A DNA stretch of 64,000 nucleotides from Pollutimonas harenae (GCF_004153685.1 NZ_SDQD01000003.1:398384-462383), one strand, 5' to 3'; positions 35,438 to 46,706 are shown, numbered from the stretch's first letter. Numbers and translations are program-made. Notes: generated by a model not told the origin, from the sequence alone.

Positions 35438-38176
35438 CTAGGCCAGCTTGCCGTGACAATGCTTGTACTTTTTGCCGCTGCCGCAGGGGCAGGCATCGTT
35501 ACGACCCACTTTGGGTAAGCCTGCTGCCGACTGCGCTCCGGCGGCAGCTTGGTCCAGGCCGGGATCTTCGCCGCTTAGCGCCGCATCGTAGTCGGAATGG
35601 TGATACGTCACGTTATCCAGTTTGGGCTCAGTTTGTTCGACTTCGACCTGCTCGGGCGACTGGATGCGGACGGTCATGAGTACCCGTATGACCTCGTCAC
35701 GCACGCGGTCAAGCATGGCAGAAAAGAGCTCAAACGCCTCGCGTTTGTATTCCTGCTTAGGATCTTTTTGCGCGTAACCGCGCAAATGGATACCCTGGCG
35801 CAGATGATCGAGCGCCGACAAATGGTTGCGCCAGTGCGTATCAATGGATTGCAACAGCATGGAACGCTCGAACGGGGCCCAGCCTTCCTGGCCAACGAGC
35901 TCGACCTTGACCTGATACAGGCGCCGTCCCTCTTCGAGGACTCGGTCGAGCAAATCGTCGTCGGTCAGCGCGGTTTCTTTTTCGAGCATGTCGGCCAGCG
36001 GCAGCGTAATCTGCCACTCGGCCTCAAGCGCCGACTGCAGGCCCGGCACGTCCCACTGCTCTTCCATGGTGCCTTCAGGAACATAAGACCGGAACTGGTC
36101 GCTCAAAGCGGCATTGCGCAAGTTCGCAATGGTTTCTGATACATCGGTCGATTCCAGCACTTCGTTGCGCTGTGCGTAGAGCACTTTGCGCTGGTCATTG
36201 GATACGTCGTCGTACTCGAGCAATTGCTTGCGGATATCGAAGTTGCGCGCCTCGACCTTACGTTGCGCCGATTCAATGGAGCGGGACACCATTTTTGCTT
36301 CGATGGGCTCGCCTTCCGGCAGGCGCAAACGTTCCATGATGGCTCGCACACGATCACCGGCAAAGATGCGCATCAGCGAATCTTCGAGCGACAAGTAGAA
36401 GCGCGACGAACCGGGGTCGCCCTGACGGCCAGCGCGGCCACGCAACTGGTTATCGATACGACGGGATTCATGCCGCTCGGTGCCTATGATGCGCAAGCCG
36501 CCGGCTGCCTTGACGGCTTCGTTGGCTGGCGCCCATTCAGACTTGACCGTGGCAATACGTGCTTCTTTTTCCTCTGTGGACAGCGTGTCGTCGGCGCGCA
36601 GCAGATCGACCTGTTTCTCGACACTGCCGCCCAGCACAATATCAGTACCACGGCCGGCCATGTTGGTGGCGATGGTGATGTGACCCGGCTTACCGGCTTC
36701 TGCGACGATTTCGGCTTCGCGTGCATGCTGCTTGGCGTTGAGCACGGAGTGCGGAAGCTTGACCTTGTTCAGCATGCCTGACAACAACTCGGAGTTTTCG
36801 ATGCTGGTCGTCCCCACAAGCACTGGCTGCCCACGTTCGTGGCAGTCTTTGATGTCGGCCAGTATGGCGTTGTACTTTTCGGCATCAGTCTTGAAGACCT
36901 GATCATTCTGGTCATCCCGTGCCATGGGACGATTGGTAGGAATAATGACGGTTTCGAGGCCATAGATGGACTGAAACTCATAGGCTTCGGTGTCGGCCGT
37001 ACCGGTCATGCCGGCCAGCTTGCTATACATACGGAAGTAATTCTGGAAGGTAATGGAAGCCAGCGTCTGGTTTTCGTTCTGGATCTTGACACCTTCCTTG
37101 GCCTCGACCGCCTGATGCAGGCCATCGGACCAGCGCCGGCCCGCCATCAGGCGGCCTGTGAACTCATCAACGATGACAATTTCGTCATCTTGAACCACAT
37201 ACTGCTGGTCAAGAGAGAACAGATTGTGCGCGCGCAAGGACACCATCAGGTGATGGACCAATGAGATATGGCGCGGGTCGTACAAGGACTCACCCTCGGG
37301 CAATATGCCCACTTGTGCCAAAACCTCTTCGGCCTTGATTTGCCCGGCTTCAGACAAATGCACTTGCTGGGCTTTTTCGTCAACCCAGAAATCGCCTTCA
37401 GGTTCGGGCTCGTGCGGCTTGGGCTCTTCAGCCATGCGTGTCAGCAACGGCGGCACCGCATTCATGCGCACATACAAATCGGTATTGTCTTCGGCCTGAC
37501 CGGAAATGATGAGTGGCGTACGCGCCTCGTCGATCAGAATGGAGTCAACCTCGTCAACAATGGCATAGAAAAGCGGCCGCTGGCGGCGATCTTCGGCGCG
37601 ATACTCCATGTTGTCGCGCAGATAGTCAAAGCCGTATTCGTTATTGGTACCGTAGGTGATATCGGCCTGGTAAGCGGCCTTTTTTTCTTCGTTGTCCTGC
37701 TGTGGCACAACGACACCTGTTGTCATGCCCAGGAAAGAATAAAGCCTGCCCATCCACTCGGCATCGCGCCGTGCCAGGTAGTCGTTGACGGTAACCACGT
37801 GAACGCCCTTGCCGGCAAGGGCGTTCAGATAAACCGCCAGGGTGGCCATCAGCGTCTTGCCTTCACCCGTACGCATTTCAGCGATTTTGCCATTGTGCAG
37901 GGAAATGGCGCCCAGCATCTGGACATCGAAATGCCGCATGCCGAAAACACGCTTGCTGGCTTCGCGCACGACGGCAAATGCCTCGGGCAGAAGGTCATCG
38001 AGCGACGTGCCATCGGCCACGCGCTGACGAAACTCAGTGGTTTTTGCCGCCAGCTCTTCGTCGGAGAGCGACTCCATGCCAGGCTCAAGCGCATTAATTT
38101 GCACCACCTGTTTGCGATACTGTTTGAGTAAGCGGTCGTTACGACTACCAATAAGCTTTTTTAGCAGAGAAACCAT
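35438..38176 (-). CDS. secA: Preprotein translocase ATPase SecA
   Basis: 912 residues (E. coli 901). Walker A is [13 protein letters not shown] (about 99-111); Walker B region is [20 protein letters not shown]; helicase-like motifs include [13 protein letters not shown] and [17 protein letters not shown]. The C-terminus ends in the zinc/SecB-binding motif [14 protein letters not shown]. It drives export of unfolded precursors through SecYEG. It is transcribed alone: convergent with mgtE and separated by 96 bp from the M23 peptidase gene. E. coli has secM upstream; no such leader is present here. Confidence 0.98.
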   Translation of the reverse strand: MVSLLKKLIGSRNDRLLKQYRKQVVQINALEPGMESLSDEELAAKTTEFRQRVADGTSLDDLLPEAFAVVREASKRVFGMRHFDVQMLGAISLHNGKIAEMRTGEGKTLMATLAVYLNALAGKGVHVVTVNDYLARRDAEWMGRLYSFLGMTTGVVVPQQDNEEKKAAYQADITYGTNNEYGFDYLRDNMEYRAEDRRQRPLFYAIVDEVDSILIDEARTPLIISGQAEDNTDLYVRMNAVPPLLTRMAEEPKPHEPEPEGDFWVDEKAQQVHLSEAGQIKAEEVLAQVGILPEGESLYDPRHISLVHHLMVSLRAHNLFSLDQQYVVQDDEIVIVDEFTGRLMAGRRWSDGLHQAVEAKEGVKIQNENQTLASITFQNYFRMYSKLAGMTGTADTEAYEFQSIYGLETVIIPTNRPMARDDQNDQVFKTDAEKYNAILADIKDCHERGQPVLVGTTSIENSELLSGMLNKVKLPHSVLNAKQHAREAEIVAEAGKPGHITIATNMAGRGTDIVLGGSVEKQVDLLRADDTLSTEEKEARIATVKSEWAPANEAVKAAGGLRIIGTERHESRRIDNQLRGRAGRQGDPGSSRFYLSLEDSLMRIFAGDRVRAIMERLRLPEGEPIEAKMVSRSIESAQRKVEARNFDIRKQLLEYDDVSNDQRKVLYAQRNEVLESTDVSETIANLRNAALSDQFRSYVPEGTMEEQWDVPGLQSALEAEWQITLPLADMLEKETALTDDDLLDRVLEEGRRLYQVKVELVGQEGWAPFERSMLLQSIDTHWRNHLSALDHLRQGIHLRGYAQKDPKQEYKREAFELFSAMLDRVRDEVIRVLMTVRIQSPEQVEVEQTEPKLDNVTYHHSDYDAALSGEDPGLDQAAAGAQSAAGLPKVGRNDACPCGSGKKYKHCHGKLA

Positions 38177-38204
38177 TCTTGTTTCATCAATGCAAACCTA
38201 CCGC

Positions 38205-38233
38205 AAAATAGCGCAAGCTCGCATGCCTGTCTG
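38205..38233 (-). promoter_or_regulatory. Candidate sigma-70 promoter of secA
   Basis: On the minus strand CAGACA (38233-38228), 17-bp spacer, TATTTT (38210-38205), each matching 4 of 6 consensus bases. It lies about 30 bp before the secA ATG. Confidence 0.4.
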
Positions 38234-38272
38234 TATGGGTTGGCGGAAAAATCCGCAGGAAAACGATACAGT

Positions 38273-39241
38273 TTAACGCACCTTAGCGGTGACAGCTTGC
38301 GTCGCCCCCGAGGCATCCGTCACGAGCTGCTTCGGCTCTTGTTGCCTGGCCAGAAACAAGGTGGGATCAAGAGGGTGCCCGGCCATGCGAACTTCGAAAT
38401 GCAGATGCGAACCGGTAGACCTTCCGGTAGAACCCACCCGCCCAATGAGCTGGCCCTTTTCGACCAAATCACCCACCTTTACATTGAACGAGGAAGCATG
38501 CGCATAGCGTGTGACCAAACCGTTGCCATGACTGATTTCTATCAGCTTGCCATAACCGCTTGCGTAACGGGCCTGCGTCACTACGCCACCTGATGCGGCA
38601 TGGATAGGAGTCCCTTTGGGCGCGGCAAAATCAAGACCTTCGTGCATGGTGTGGCGACCTGTGACCGGATTGCGGCGCCATCCGAAGGAAGAGCTCAGGT
38701 AGGGATAGTTGACGGGCGTATAGGTCGGCAAGCTGGCTTCCACGCCCGTTCGTTTGGTCAGGACCAAATCCAGCATGGCAAACCAATCTTTTTGCTCGGA
38801 AAGCTGCTGAGTCATCATGTCGAGCTCACGCCCCAGACCCTCGGCCGACCATGAAGCACCATACTCGGAAGTGATATCGTCCATCACGGGCGCCATACTG
38901 GCTTGCTCTATGGTGGCCTGCACTTCGGGATCGGTATAAGATACGCCGGCCACTTCGGCCACCCGTTTGCTTAGACCGCCCATCGCGATGATTTTGGCTT
39001 GCAGATCACCCACTTTGCTGGCCAGCTGATTGACGTTCTGACGCACATAGGCTGAATCACGCAGCACTTGCTCAGAAATAACCCGCTCTTGCTGAGCCGA
39101 CAATACCGGCCGCACGCTGCGCTGGGATTGCACCCATGCGCCTGCCATCGCCGATGCGCCCATGGCGCACACTACCAGCAAAGCCATGACAATGCCTTTT
39201 GTTGGCCCTTTGGCGGTAGAATCGACAGACTGATTCTGCAT
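38273..39241 (-). CDS. Membrane-anchored M23-family metallopeptidase (LytM type)
   Basis: 322 residues from the ATG at 39241; a GTG five codons earlier is possible. A single N-terminal transmembrane helix (about 17-37) is followed by a helical region with coiled-coil character (about 45-140). The C-terminal peptidase has GRHTMHEGLDFAAPKGTPIHA (His and Asp zinc ligands) and TGSHLHFEVRMAG (HxH motif). All zinc ligands seem present, so it may be an active peptidoglycan endopeptidase rather than an EnvC/NlpD-type degenerate activator. It faces the periplasm. It sits beside the dcw cluster, as often seen in Betaproteobacteria, which fits a role in cell-wall remodelling. Confidence 0.9.
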   Translation of the reverse strand: MQNQSVDSTAKGPTKGIVMALLVVCAMGASAMAGAWVQSQRSVRPVLSAQQERVISEQVLRDSAYVRQNVNQLASKVGDLQAKIIAMGGLSKRVAEVAGVSYTDPEVQATIEQASMAPVMDDITSEYGASWSAEGLGRELDMMTQQLSEQKDWFAMLDLVLTKRTGVEASLPTYTPVNYPYLSSSFGWRRNPVTGRHTMHEGLDFAAPKGTPIHAASGGVVTQARYASGYGKLIEISHGNGLVTRYAHASSFNVKVGDLVEKGQLIGRVGSTGRSTGSHLHFEVRMAGHPLDPTLFLARQQEPKQLVTDASGATQAVTAKVR

Positions 39242-39281
39242 AAAGCACTTTCTCACGTTAAATATTCAAAAACACCTGCAC

Positions 39282-39755
39282 ATGTCCAGACGTCGTCCTC
39301 AAGCATCTCAAGAAGCCACTACCGCCACCCTGGCGGTCAGTTGGCTGAGCGACGATCTTCGCGGCTCACAGGTATTGACGACAGCACGAGAACTGATTGC
39401 CCTGGAACAGGCGGCAGCACAGGCCCTTCCCCCTGCCTTGGCGGAGGTATGCAAAGTGGCCCGTATAGAAAGACAACAAGTTACGCTGGCAGTTCCCGGT
39501 GCAGCCTATGCTGCGAAACTTCGGCAGCTCGCACCCCGGATCATCCAGCGCTTGAACAGCAGCGGTTGGAACCTTAACCAAATCAGCGTGAAGGTTCAAG
39601 CTGGCTTGAGTAAAACCCAGACAAAAACAGCACCCAGGGAAGTGATTCCTTTGGATGATGTCGCTCTGAAAGCCTTTGAAACGCTATATAGCGAATTGCA
39701 GCCCGGACCGTTGGCCGATGCCGTACAACGGCTGCTCAGGCATCACCAGCCATAG
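39282..39755 (+). CDS. dciA: DciA-like protein (DUF721), predicted DnaB helicase loader/operator
   Basis: 157 residues. The core around LEQAAAQALPPALAEVCKVARIERQQVTLAVPG-like sequence (about 43-75) followed by AAKLRQLAPRIIQRLNSSGW matches the DUF721/DciA KH-like domain; the C-terminal third is probably flexible. DciA is the ancestral bacterial partner of the replicative helicase DnaB in lineages lacking DnaC. A divergent start is only 40 bp from the M23 peptidase gene. The position between secA and lpxC is conserved in Proteobacteria, which supports the call. Confidence 0.78.
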   Translation: MSRRRPQASQEATTATLAVSWLSDDLRGSQVLTTARELIALEQAAAQALPPALAEVCKVARIERQQVTLAVPGAAYAAKLRQLAPRIIQRLNSSGWNLNQISVKVQAGLSKTQTKTAPREVIPLDDVALKAFETLYSELQPGPLADAVQRLLRHHQP

Positions 39756-39779
39756 CAGGTGAATGATTTGCCTATGAAG

Positions 39780-40703
39780 TCAGGCGAATTTCCATTCTTG
39801 CACAAAAGCCTTGGGGGCAGTAGCTGCCGACTCGTAGGTGACGATTTCCCAGGCGTCTTGCTGCGCAAGCAAGGTACGGGCCAGTTGGTTGTTTAGCCCG
39901 TGTCCTGACTTGCAGGCGACATAACGAGCAACCAGTGGCTTGCCGATCAGGTAGAGGTCGCCGATAGCGTCGAGAATCTTGTGCTTGACGAACTCATCAT
40001 CATAGCGCAGGCCGTCGGAGTTCAGGACCCGGTATTCGTCCATCACGATAGCGTTGTCGAGACTGCCGCCACGAGCCAGGCCGGCAGCACGCAAGGCCTC
40101 GACTTCGCTGGCAAAGCCAAAGGTACGCGCGCGCGCAATCGTTTTGACGTACGAGTCGTTTGCAAAATCGACCTCGGCAAAATTGGCCGTGGAGTCGATG
40201 GCAGGATGATGAAAATCAATGGCGAACGACAAGGCAAAGCCGTCGTAGGGCTCAAGACGGGCCCACTTCAAGTCGTCGCCTTCACCTTCGGTAACTTCAA
40301 TGGTTTTCAAGACTCGCAGGAACTTCTTGGGAGCTGCCTGCTCTTCGAGGCCGGCCGAGCGCAACAGATACACAAATGTACCGGCGCTGCCATCCATAAT
40401 GGGGACTTCTTCGGCGGTCAGGTCGATATGAAGATTATCAATACCCAGGCCTGCGAGAGCCGACATCAAGTGCTCTACCGTCGAAACGCGCACATTACCC
40501 TGCTGCAAGACCGACGCCATGCGGGTATTGCCCACCTGATCAGCTTGCGCGGGCAGATCAACCACCTCAGGAAGGTCAACGCGATGAAACACAATACCTG
40601 TATTGGGTGCGGCTGGGCGCAGGGTGATTTCGACCCGGCGGCCCGAATGTAAGCCCACCCCTTTGGTACTGATAGTTTTCTGAATAGTGCGTTGACGTAA
40701 CAT
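39780..40703 (-). CDS. lpxC: UDP-3-O-acyl-N-acetylglucosamine deacetylase
   Basis: 307 residues (E. coli 305). Opening [20 protein letters not shown]; zinc His in [20 protein letters not shown]; catalytic [16 protein letters not shown]; the two further zinc ligands in [17 protein letters not shown]; and late His in [14 protein letters not shown]. It performs the committed step of lipid A synthesis. As in E. coli it follows ftsZ on the same strand, but 278 bp away with a hairpin between, so it may have its own promoter. The leader contains a GGGCAA/TTGCCC stem at 40726-40738. Confidence 0.98.
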   Translation of the reverse strand: MLRQRTIQKTISTKGVGLHSGRRVEITLRPAAPNTGIVFHRVDLPEVVDLPAQADQVGNTRMASVLQQGNVRVSTVEHLMSALAGLGIDNLHIDLTAEEVPIMDGSAGTFVYLLRSAGLEEQAAPKKFLRVLKTIEVTEGEGDDLKWARLEPYDGFALSFAIDFHHPAIDSTANFAEVDFANDSYVKTIARARTFGFASEVEALRAAGLARGGSLDNAIVMDEYRVLNSDGLRYDDEFVKHKILDAIGDLYLIGKPLVARYVACKSGHGLNNQLARTLLAQQDAWEIVTYESAATAPKAFVQEWKFA

Positions 40704-40868
40704 ATTTTTAAGTAAAAGTAGGCAGGGGCAATTTGCCCTAGCGTTACGGATACGACAGTTTAACCGAATTGAGGGTTAACCATAAGCACTTATATTCCAA
40801 TTATGTTTCAAGTAACTTCATAAAGCTCAGGAACATTCTTATCTAATACGCTGATATAACGGCGCAAC

Positions 40869-40902
40869 GACGCATGACCCCTGGGGAAAGGAGTCATGCG
40901 TC
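40869..40902 (-). terminator. Long hairpin downstream of ftsZ
   Basis: GACGCATGAC (40869-40878) pairs perfectly with GTCATGCGTC (40893-40902), and CCC/GGA-type pairs extend the stem inward to about 13 bp. It lies about 80 bp after the ftsZ stop. No T-tract follows on the minus strand, so it may stabilise the 3' end of the dcw transcript or pause polymerase, not strictly terminate. The rest of the 278-bp ftsZ-lpxC gap shows only AT-rich sequence near 40780-40850. Confidence 0.5.
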
Positions 40903-40981
40903 TATCGGGTACTGGCCTTATAAAGCCAGACCAGGCATGAGAGAGATCATCTTGACGGTTACCAGGCCTTGCAGCCCAGCA

Positions 40982-42151
40982 TCAGTCAGCCTGTTTGCGA
41001 AGGAAAGCCGGAATATCAAAGTGGTCCATGCCAGCCGTTTCCAGGGCGCGCACCTGGGCCGAAGCCTGGCTGCGCGGATTGCGTATTACAGCGGGAACAT
41101 CCGAGTTGCCATAGTCATAGCCGGTAACAGGCATGTTGTCGGTACCGGTGCGCAGCTCCTCGGCAGCGTTAGGCACCAGCTGAGGACGCTGTGCGGCCGG
41201 ACGGCCAAGGCCGGTTGCCACTACGGTCACGCGAAGATTCTCGCCCATATTCTCATCATAGGCTGTACCGAAAACAATGGTTGCATCGTCTGCGGCGTAG
41301 CTGCGGATGGTATCCATGATTTCGCGGGTTTCGCGCATTTTCAGTGTACGGCTGGCTGTGATGTTGACCAGCATGCCGCGTGCACCATGCAAATCGACAC
41401 CTTCGAGCAAGGGGCATGCAATAGCACGCTCAGCTGCAACGCGAGCACGATCAGCACCTGCGGCAATCGATGTTCCCATCATGGCCTGACCCTGCTCACC
41501 CATAATGGTCTTGACGTCTTCGAAGTCGACGTTCACATTGCCTTCGACGTTGATGATTTCGGCAATACCGGCGCAAGCATTATGTAGCACGTCGTCGGCG
41601 GCCTTGAAGCAATCGTCCTGGGTCGCATCATCGTCCATCAGGTCGTACAGGTTTTCGTTCAGCACCACGATCAGCGAATGCACATGCTTGGACAGCTCGG
41701 AAATACCGTCTTCAGCCATCTTCAGGCGCTTGCCACCCTCGAACATAAAAGGCTTGGTCACAACACCTACGGTCAATATCCCCAGTTCCTTGGCCACCTC
41801 GGCCACCACCGGACCAGCTCCAGTACCCGTACCGCCACCCATACCGGCAGTAATGAACACCATATTGGCACCCGTCAGGGCTGCGCGAATTTCTTCACGT
41901 GCGGTTTCGGCCGCTGCACGGCCTTGCTCGGGTCGGGCACCTGCACCCAGACCGGTACGCCCCAAACGAATTTGCACCGGCGCCTCGCTCGTGGCCAGCG
42001 CCTGGGCATCGGTATTGGCGCAGATGAAATCCACACCGTGGACACCGGAACGGATCATGTGGGCGACAGCATTGCCCCCCGCTCCGCCTACACCCACTAC
42101 TTTAATGACAGTACCATTCGAGCTGGTATCGAGCATCTCAAAATTCATCAT
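40982..42151 (-). CDS. ftsZ: Cell division GTPase FtsZ
   Basis: 389 residues from the ATG at 42151, with GGGAG 6 nt upstream; the second ATG at 42148 is equally possible. The GTP-binding core has VGVGGAGGNAVAHM, the tubulin signature GGGTGTGAGPVVAEVAKE (from about 105) and NVDFEDVKTIM. A variable linker of roughly 50 residues leads to the conserved C-terminal peptide HFDIPAFLRKQ, which binds FtsA and other partners. It polymerises into the Z-ring. It is the last gene of the dcw cluster, 169 bp from ftsA. Confidence 0.98.
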   Translation of the reverse strand: MMNFEMLDTSSNGTVIKVVGVGGAGGNAVAHMIRSGVHGVDFICANTDAQALATSEAPVQIRLGRTGLGAGARPEQGRAAAETAREEIRAALTGANMVFITAGMGGGTGTGAGPVVAEVAKELGILTVGVVTKPFMFEGGKRLKMAEDGISELSKHVHSLIVVLNENLYDLMDDDATQDDCFKAADDVLHNACAGIAEIINVEGNVNVDFEDVKTIMGEQGQAMMGTSIAAGADRARVAAERAIACPLLEGVDLHGARGMLVNITASRTLKMRETREIMDTIRSYAADDATIVFGTAYDENMGENLRVTVVATGLGRPAAQRPQLVPNAAEELRTGTDNMPVTGYDYGNSDVPAVIRNPRSQASAQVRALETAGMDHFDIPAFLRKQAD

Positions 42152-42320
42152 GATTGACTCCCTCACATTTCCAGAAAAGCGATAAATACAAAAAAATTTC
42201 CCCAGTACTACTTTTTGTTCGGAATCATCTCAAAGGAAATGCCAGCCTGTTGACTCGCACCTGATTTGAGACTTCTCCGGGAATGGGCTTATATTGCCCA
42301 CCCATCAGGGCCACCTCGCC

Positions 42321-43547
42321 CTAATTCATGAACCACTCCTTCATGCGCGCCAGCAAGGTCTTGACGCTACCTTTTTGCTGGGCTACCTTGCGCCCCCGGG
42401 CGCGTTGCAGGCGGGCTTCGGACAGCAAGCCCATCACAGTGGAAAAACGCGGATTGTGCATGACATCGGCCAGACTGCCTTCGTAGTCGGGCACGGCCAC
42501 ACGCACCGGTTTCAAAAATACGTCTTCTGCCAGCTCCACAATGCCTGGCATCAATGCAGTCCCGCCGGTCAGTACAACGCCTGACGCCAGCAAGTCCTCG
42601 TAGCCTGATTCGCGCACAATTTGCTGCACAAAAGTAAACAGCTCTTCTATGCGCGGCTCTATGACGGCGCCCAGCGCCTGACGCTTGACCTGACGGTTCG
42701 GCCGGTCGCCCAGACCGGGCACTTCAATGTGTTCATCCGCACTGGCCAGAACCTGCTTGGCAATGCCAAAGCGCAGCTTGATCTCTTCCGCGTCCGGCGT
42801 GGGTGTGCGCAGCATGGCAGCGATATCGCTGGTGATCTGGTCGCCCGCAATGGGCACCACGGCGGTATGGCGGATGGCGCCGCCGGTAAAGATGGCTACA
42901 TCGGTGGTGCCACCGCCTATATCCACCAGGACCACGCCCAGTTCTTTTTCGTCGGAGGTCAGGCAGGCAAGGCTGGATGCCAGAGGCTGCAGAATCAAAT
43001 CCTGTACTTCAAGGCCACAGCGACGTACGCACTTGACGATATTCTGTGCCGCGCTGACGGCTCCCGTCACGATATGCACCCTGACTTCAAGGCGCAGTCC
43101 ACTCATGCCTATGGGTTCGCGTATGTCTTCTTGCGAATCCACGATGAATTCCTGCGTCAGCACATGCAGCACTTGCTGATCGGTGGGAATATTGACAGCC
43201 TTGGCCGTTTCAATGACGCGGGCGACGTCTGTAGCCGTCACCTCTTTGTCCTTGACGGCCACCATGCCGCTGGAATTGAAACTGGTGATATGGCTACCAG
43301 CAATACCGGTATAGACTTCGCGGATCTTGCAGTCAGCCATCAATTCGGCTTCTTCCAGGGCGCGCTGTATGGAATTGACGGTCGATTCGATATTGACCAC
43401 CACCCCCTTGCGCATACCCTGGGATTCGTGCTGGCCCAGGCCCAGCACTTCGAAACGTCCTTCCGGCAATATCTCGGCTACTACCGCCACCACTTTGCTG
43501 GTGCCGATATCGAGTGCAACGATCAGGTCTTTGATGTCACGGGTCAT
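42321..43547 (-). CDS. ftsA: Cell division protein FtsA (actin-like)
   Basis: 408 residues. Actin-fold motifs: LIVALDIGTSKVVAVVAEI (phosphate 1), VVLVDIGGGTTDVAIFTGG (phosphate 2) and GVVLTGGTALMPGIVELAE (adenosine). The C-terminal SVKTLLARMKEWF is the amphipathic membrane-targeting helix. It tethers FtsZ filaments to the inner membrane. It begins 6 bp after the ftsQ stop. The 169-bp gap to ftsZ has no strong promoter hexamers by eye but would be the place for an extra ftsZ promoter. Confidence 0.98.
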   Translation of the reverse strand: MTRDIKDLIVALDIGTSKVVAVVAEILPEGRFEVLGLGQHESQGMRKGVVVNIESTVNSIQRALEEAELMADCKIREVYTGIAGSHITSFNSSGMVAVKDKEVTATDVARVIETAKAVNIPTDQQVLHVLTQEFIVDSQEDIREPIGMSGLRLEVRVHIVTGAVSAAQNIVKCVRRCGLEVQDLILQPLASSLACLTSDEKELGVVLVDIGGGTTDVAIFTGGAIRHTAVVPIAGDQITSDIAAMLRTPTPDAEEIKLRFGIAKQVLASADEHIEVPGLGDRPNRQVKRQALGAVIEPRIEELFTFVQQIVRESGYEDLLASGVVLTGGTALMPGIVELAEDVFLKPVRVAVPDYEGSLADVMHNPRFSTVMGLLSEARLQRARGRKVAQQKGSVKTLLARMKEWFMN

Positions 43548-43553
43548 AGTCTT

Positions 43554-44345
43554 TTACTTCGAAGAGATATTGGAAACAGGGGCCAACGTAATAGCAAAAC
43601 CGTTGGGATAACGTAAATCTGCACTGCTGATGACACGGCCATCCAGCCGTCCATTCAATTTGGGCCACGCCTGCACAAAGCGCTCTATGCGGGCAGCGAA
43701 CGGCAAAGCACCCGAACGACCGTGTGGGTCGGCCACATCGGCGGCCGGATCCCGGCCCAGACTAAGATGCACACCATCGGAAAGCTTTACTTCCCAGGCG
43801 TAACGCGGGCTCAGCGTCACTTCCTGTACGCTCAAGCTAAGTGGGGCAAACCAACGTGCCAACTCGGCATAGCGCTGCACCACCAGCCGCTCGGAGCGGT
43901 TCGGCCCGTTCAACTGGGGCAATCTGGCATCATCGGCCAGTTGTCCCTGATTGGCGGTAAAGGATTCACCCCAGGTGTTGATCATCTGGTTCTCATTCCA
44001 CAGAGCCAGCGGCTGCTGTTCTTCTATTCGGATACGCAGGGAATCCGGCCATACACGACGCACTTGTGCATGGCGCACCCAGGGCACGGTTTCAATCAGA
44101 TGCCTGGTGTCATCGAGATTGACGGAAAAGAAATTACCCGCCACGCGCCCCGCAATCGTTGCCTGCACGCCCGCCGCCGTCACATAATTGAAGGCATCCG
44201 ATTGCATGGGCTCTATCTGAATTTTGGCGATCGCAAAATAAGGTCGCTGCGCCACCCACATGACGATGCCCGCAATCAAAGCGAGCACAGCCAGCAAAGC
44301 CAGCGTGTTCGCGATGAAATTGGTCAGGCGGGCATCTGAAAACAC
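43554..44345 (-). CDS. ftsQ: Cell division protein FtsQ
   Basis: 263 residues from a GTG preceded by AAGGAG at 6 nt. A short cytoplasmic tail and one transmembrane helix (about 11-31, TLALLAVLALIAGIVMWV) are followed by a periplasmic POTRA domain (IAKIQIEPMQSDAFNYVTAA) and a beta domain with VPWVRHAQVRRVWPDSLRI and the late RWAVELSDG-like segment. It links FtsL/FtsB to the divisome. It lies 10 bp after ddl and 6 bp before ftsA. Confidence 0.93.
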   Translation of the reverse strand: MFSDARLTNFIANTLALLAVLALIAGIVMWVAQRPYFAIAKIQIEPMQSDAFNYVTAAGVQATIAGRVAGNFFSVNLDDTRHLIETVPWVRHAQVRRVWPDSLRIRIEEQQPLALWNENQMINTWGESFTANQGQLADDARLPQLNGPNRSERLVVQRYAELARWFAPLSLSVQEVTLSPRYAWEVKLSDGVHLSLGRDPAADVADPHGRSGALPFAARIERFVQAWPKLNGRLDGRVISSADLRYPNGFAITLAPVSNISSK

Positions 44346-44355
44346 AGAAATCTCC

Positions 44356-45303
44356 TTAGGCCGCGGACGGGGCCAGCACTTTGCAGCTGGCCGTTGACAA
44401 AATTTCCAGGCACAACTCGGTATAGCTCATGCCATCCGCCCTGGCCGCCATGGGCACCAATGAATGGCTGGTCATGCCTGGGGAGGTATTTATTTCGAGC
44501 AACCACGGCTTGCCTGCCTCATCCAGCATGAAGTCGGCGCGGCCCCAGCCATCGCAACCGAGCGCCATATAGGCCTGCTCGGCAATCTCGAGTATGGAAG
44601 CGCTCAGGGCGTCATCGAGCTTCGCCGGACATATGTATTGGGTATCGTTGGATATATATTTGTGCTCATAGTCGTAATTGCCATCGGGCGCCACGATCTC
44701 GATCACAGGCAGCGCCCGCGTCGATTTGCCGCTGCCCAGCACGGCAACGGTTAGTTCACGACCAGTGATGAACTGTTCCGCCAACACGTCGTCATCGTAT
44801 CTGGCGGCCAGCTTATACGCCTCGCGCAGCTCATCCAGCGCACCAACCTTGGTAACACCCAGCGTAGAACCTTCGTGCGGCGGCTTGATAATCAGGGGTA
44901 AACCCAGTGTGGCTGCCACAGCGGCCAGATCGGTGTCCGGCCTCAGGACGGCATACTCGGGCGTAGGCAGTCCTTGCTGCAGCCACACCAGTTTGGTCAT
45001 GATCTTATCCATGGCCAGTGACGATGCCAATGTGCCGCTGCCGGTATATGGCAAACCCATCAGCTCCAGCGCGCCCTGCAGTGTTCCGTCTTCACCATAA
45101 CGCCCATGCAGCGCAATAAACACACGATCGAAACCAGCGTTGATCAGGTCGACCAGCGTGTAGCGTCCCGTGTCGAACAAATGTGCATCGACCCCCGCGC
45201 TTCGCAATGCCTCGCACACGCCCTGGCCCGACATCAGGGAAACCTCCCGCTCGGCGGAGCGGCCTCCATACAGAACACCTACACGGCCATACGTTCCATT
45301 CAC
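44356..45303 (-). CDS. ddlB: D-alanine--D-alanine ligase
   Basis: 315 residues with ATP-grasp layout: [73 protein letters not shown] and [20 protein letters not shown]. It makes the D-Ala-D-Ala dipeptide used by MurF. The start is a GTG with AGGAG 7 nt upstream, and it overlaps the murC TGA as GTGA. The symbol ddlB is given because of its dcw location between murC and ftsQ, as in E. coli. Confidence 0.97.
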   Translation of the reverse strand: MNGTYGRVGVLYGGRSAEREVSLMSGQGVCEALRSAGVDAHLFDTGRYTLVDLINAGFDRVFIALHGRYGEDGTLQGALELMGLPYTGSGTLASSLAMDKIMTKLVWLQQGLPTPEYAVLRPDTDLAAVAATLGLPLIIKPPHEGSTLGVTKVGALDELREAYKLAARYDDDVLAEQFITGRELTVAVLGSGKSTRALPVIEIVAPDGNYDYEHKYISNDTQYICPAKLDDALSASILEIAEQAYMALGCDGWGRADFMLDEAGKPWLLEINTSPGMTSHSLVPMAARADGMSYTELCLEILSTASCKVLAPSAA

Positions 45304-46706
45304 GCTGTTTCTCCTAATTGCCCGGGCACTCGGCTGATGGATCCTGCACCCATAATCACTACAACATCGCCATCTCGAGCAAAATCACGTATGGCCTGGG
45401 GCAGTTCTGCCACATCCTCGACAAAAACCGGTTCGACCTTGCCGGCCACCCTAAGTGCCCTGGTCAGAGCCCGTCCGTCTGCTGCGATCAGAGCGTGTTC
45501 TCCTGCCGGATAGACGTCGGTCAACAGTACGGCGTCAGCCTGACCGAGTATGCGTACAAAGTCTTCGAAGCAATCGCGTGTGCGTGTGTAGCGATGCGGC
45601 TGAAACGCCAGCACAATACGACGATCAGGCCATGCGCCACGGGCGGCAGCAAGCGTCGCGGCCATCTCGACCGGATGATGCCCGTAATCATCGATCACGG
45701 TATATGTGCCAGCACCGTACTGCTCGGCCACAGGAAAATCACCCACTTGGGTAAAACGTCGTCCAACACCGTTAAAGGCTGCAAGCGACTCAACAATAGC
45801 GGCATCCGGCACACCCAGCTCTGTGGCCACCGCGATGGCAGCCAGAGCATTGAGCACATTGTGATGGCCAGGCAGGTTCAAACTGACCGTCATCGGAGGC
45901 AGAGCACCCGTGACGCCCTGGCGCTGCACATCGAAGTGCATCAATGTGCCTTCGGCCCTGACGTTCAAGGCACGCACCTGCGCTTCGGAGCTTATGCCGT
46001 AGGTCGTGACTGGCCTCGATACAAAGGGAATGATCTCGCGTACGTTCGGGTCGTCGCTGCAAAGTACCGCCGTGCCATAGAAAGGCAGACGCTGCGTAAA
46101 TTCAATGAAAGCACTTTTAAGCCGGGCCACATCATGGCCATAGGTATCCATGTGATCGACATCGATATTCGTGATGATGCACATCACCGGCAACAGATTC
46201 AGGAATGAAGCATCCGACTCATCAGCCTCCACCACAATGAATTCGCCCTGCCCCAGGCGGGCATTCGCGCCTGCCGAGTTCAGCCGGCCGCCAATTACAA
46301 AAGTAGGATCCAGGTCACCGGCTGCCAGCACGCTGGCAACCAGACTGGTAGTCGTGGTTTTGCCATGCGTACCCGCCACCGCAATCCCGCGCTTCAAGCG
46401 CATGAGTTCAGCCAGCATGAGTGCGCGCGGCACGACGGGTATGCGCGCGGCACGCGCGGCCAGCACTTCGGGGTTGTCTGCTGACACCGCTGTGGAGGTT
46501 ACGATGGCTCCTGCACCTTTGATATTGGCAGCATCATGCCCAATGGAAATACGTGCGCCCAATCCGGCCAGGCGGCGTGTTACGTTGGTCTCTTGGATAT
46601 CTGAACCACTGATCGAATATCCCAGGTTCAGCAAGACCTCGGCAATCCCGCTCATGCCGGAACCACCTATGCCAACGAAATGTATGCTTTGTATACGATG
46701 CTTCAT
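45300..46706 (-). CDS. murC: UDP-N-acetylmuramate--L-alanine ligase
   Basis: 468 residues from the ATG at 46706, preceded by CAGGAGG; the frame extends nine codons upstream but only into murG. Motifs: [20 protein letters not shown]-loop [26 protein letters not shown] and [14 protein letters not shown]. It adds L-Ala to UDP-MurNAc, the first Mur ligase step and the entry point for UDP-MurNAc recycled by AmgK/MurU. Its ATG overlaps the murG stop (ATGA), and its stop overlaps ddl. Confidence 0.98.
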   Translation of the reverse strand: MKHRIQSIHFVGIGGSGMSGIAEVLLNLGYSISGSDIQETNVTRRLAGLGARISIGHDAANIKGAGAIVTSTAVSADNPEVLAARAARIPVVPRALMLAELMRLKRGIAVAGTHGKTTTTSLVASVLAAGDLDPTFVIGGRLNSAGANARLGQGEFIVVEADESDASFLNLLPVMCIITNIDVDHMDTYGHDVARLKSAFIEFTQRLPFYGTAVLCSDDPNVREIIPFVSRPVTTYGISSEAQVRALNVRAEGTLMHFDVQRQGVTGALPPMTVSLNLPGHHNVLNALAAIAVATELGVPDAAIVESLAAFNGVGRRFTQVGDFPVAEQYGAGTYTVIDDYGHHPVEMAATLAAARGAWPDRRIVLAFQPHRYTRTRDCFEDFVRILGQADAVLLTDVYPAGEHALIAADGRALTRALRVAGKVEPVFVEDVAELPQAIRDFARDGDVVVIMGAGSISRVPGQLGETA

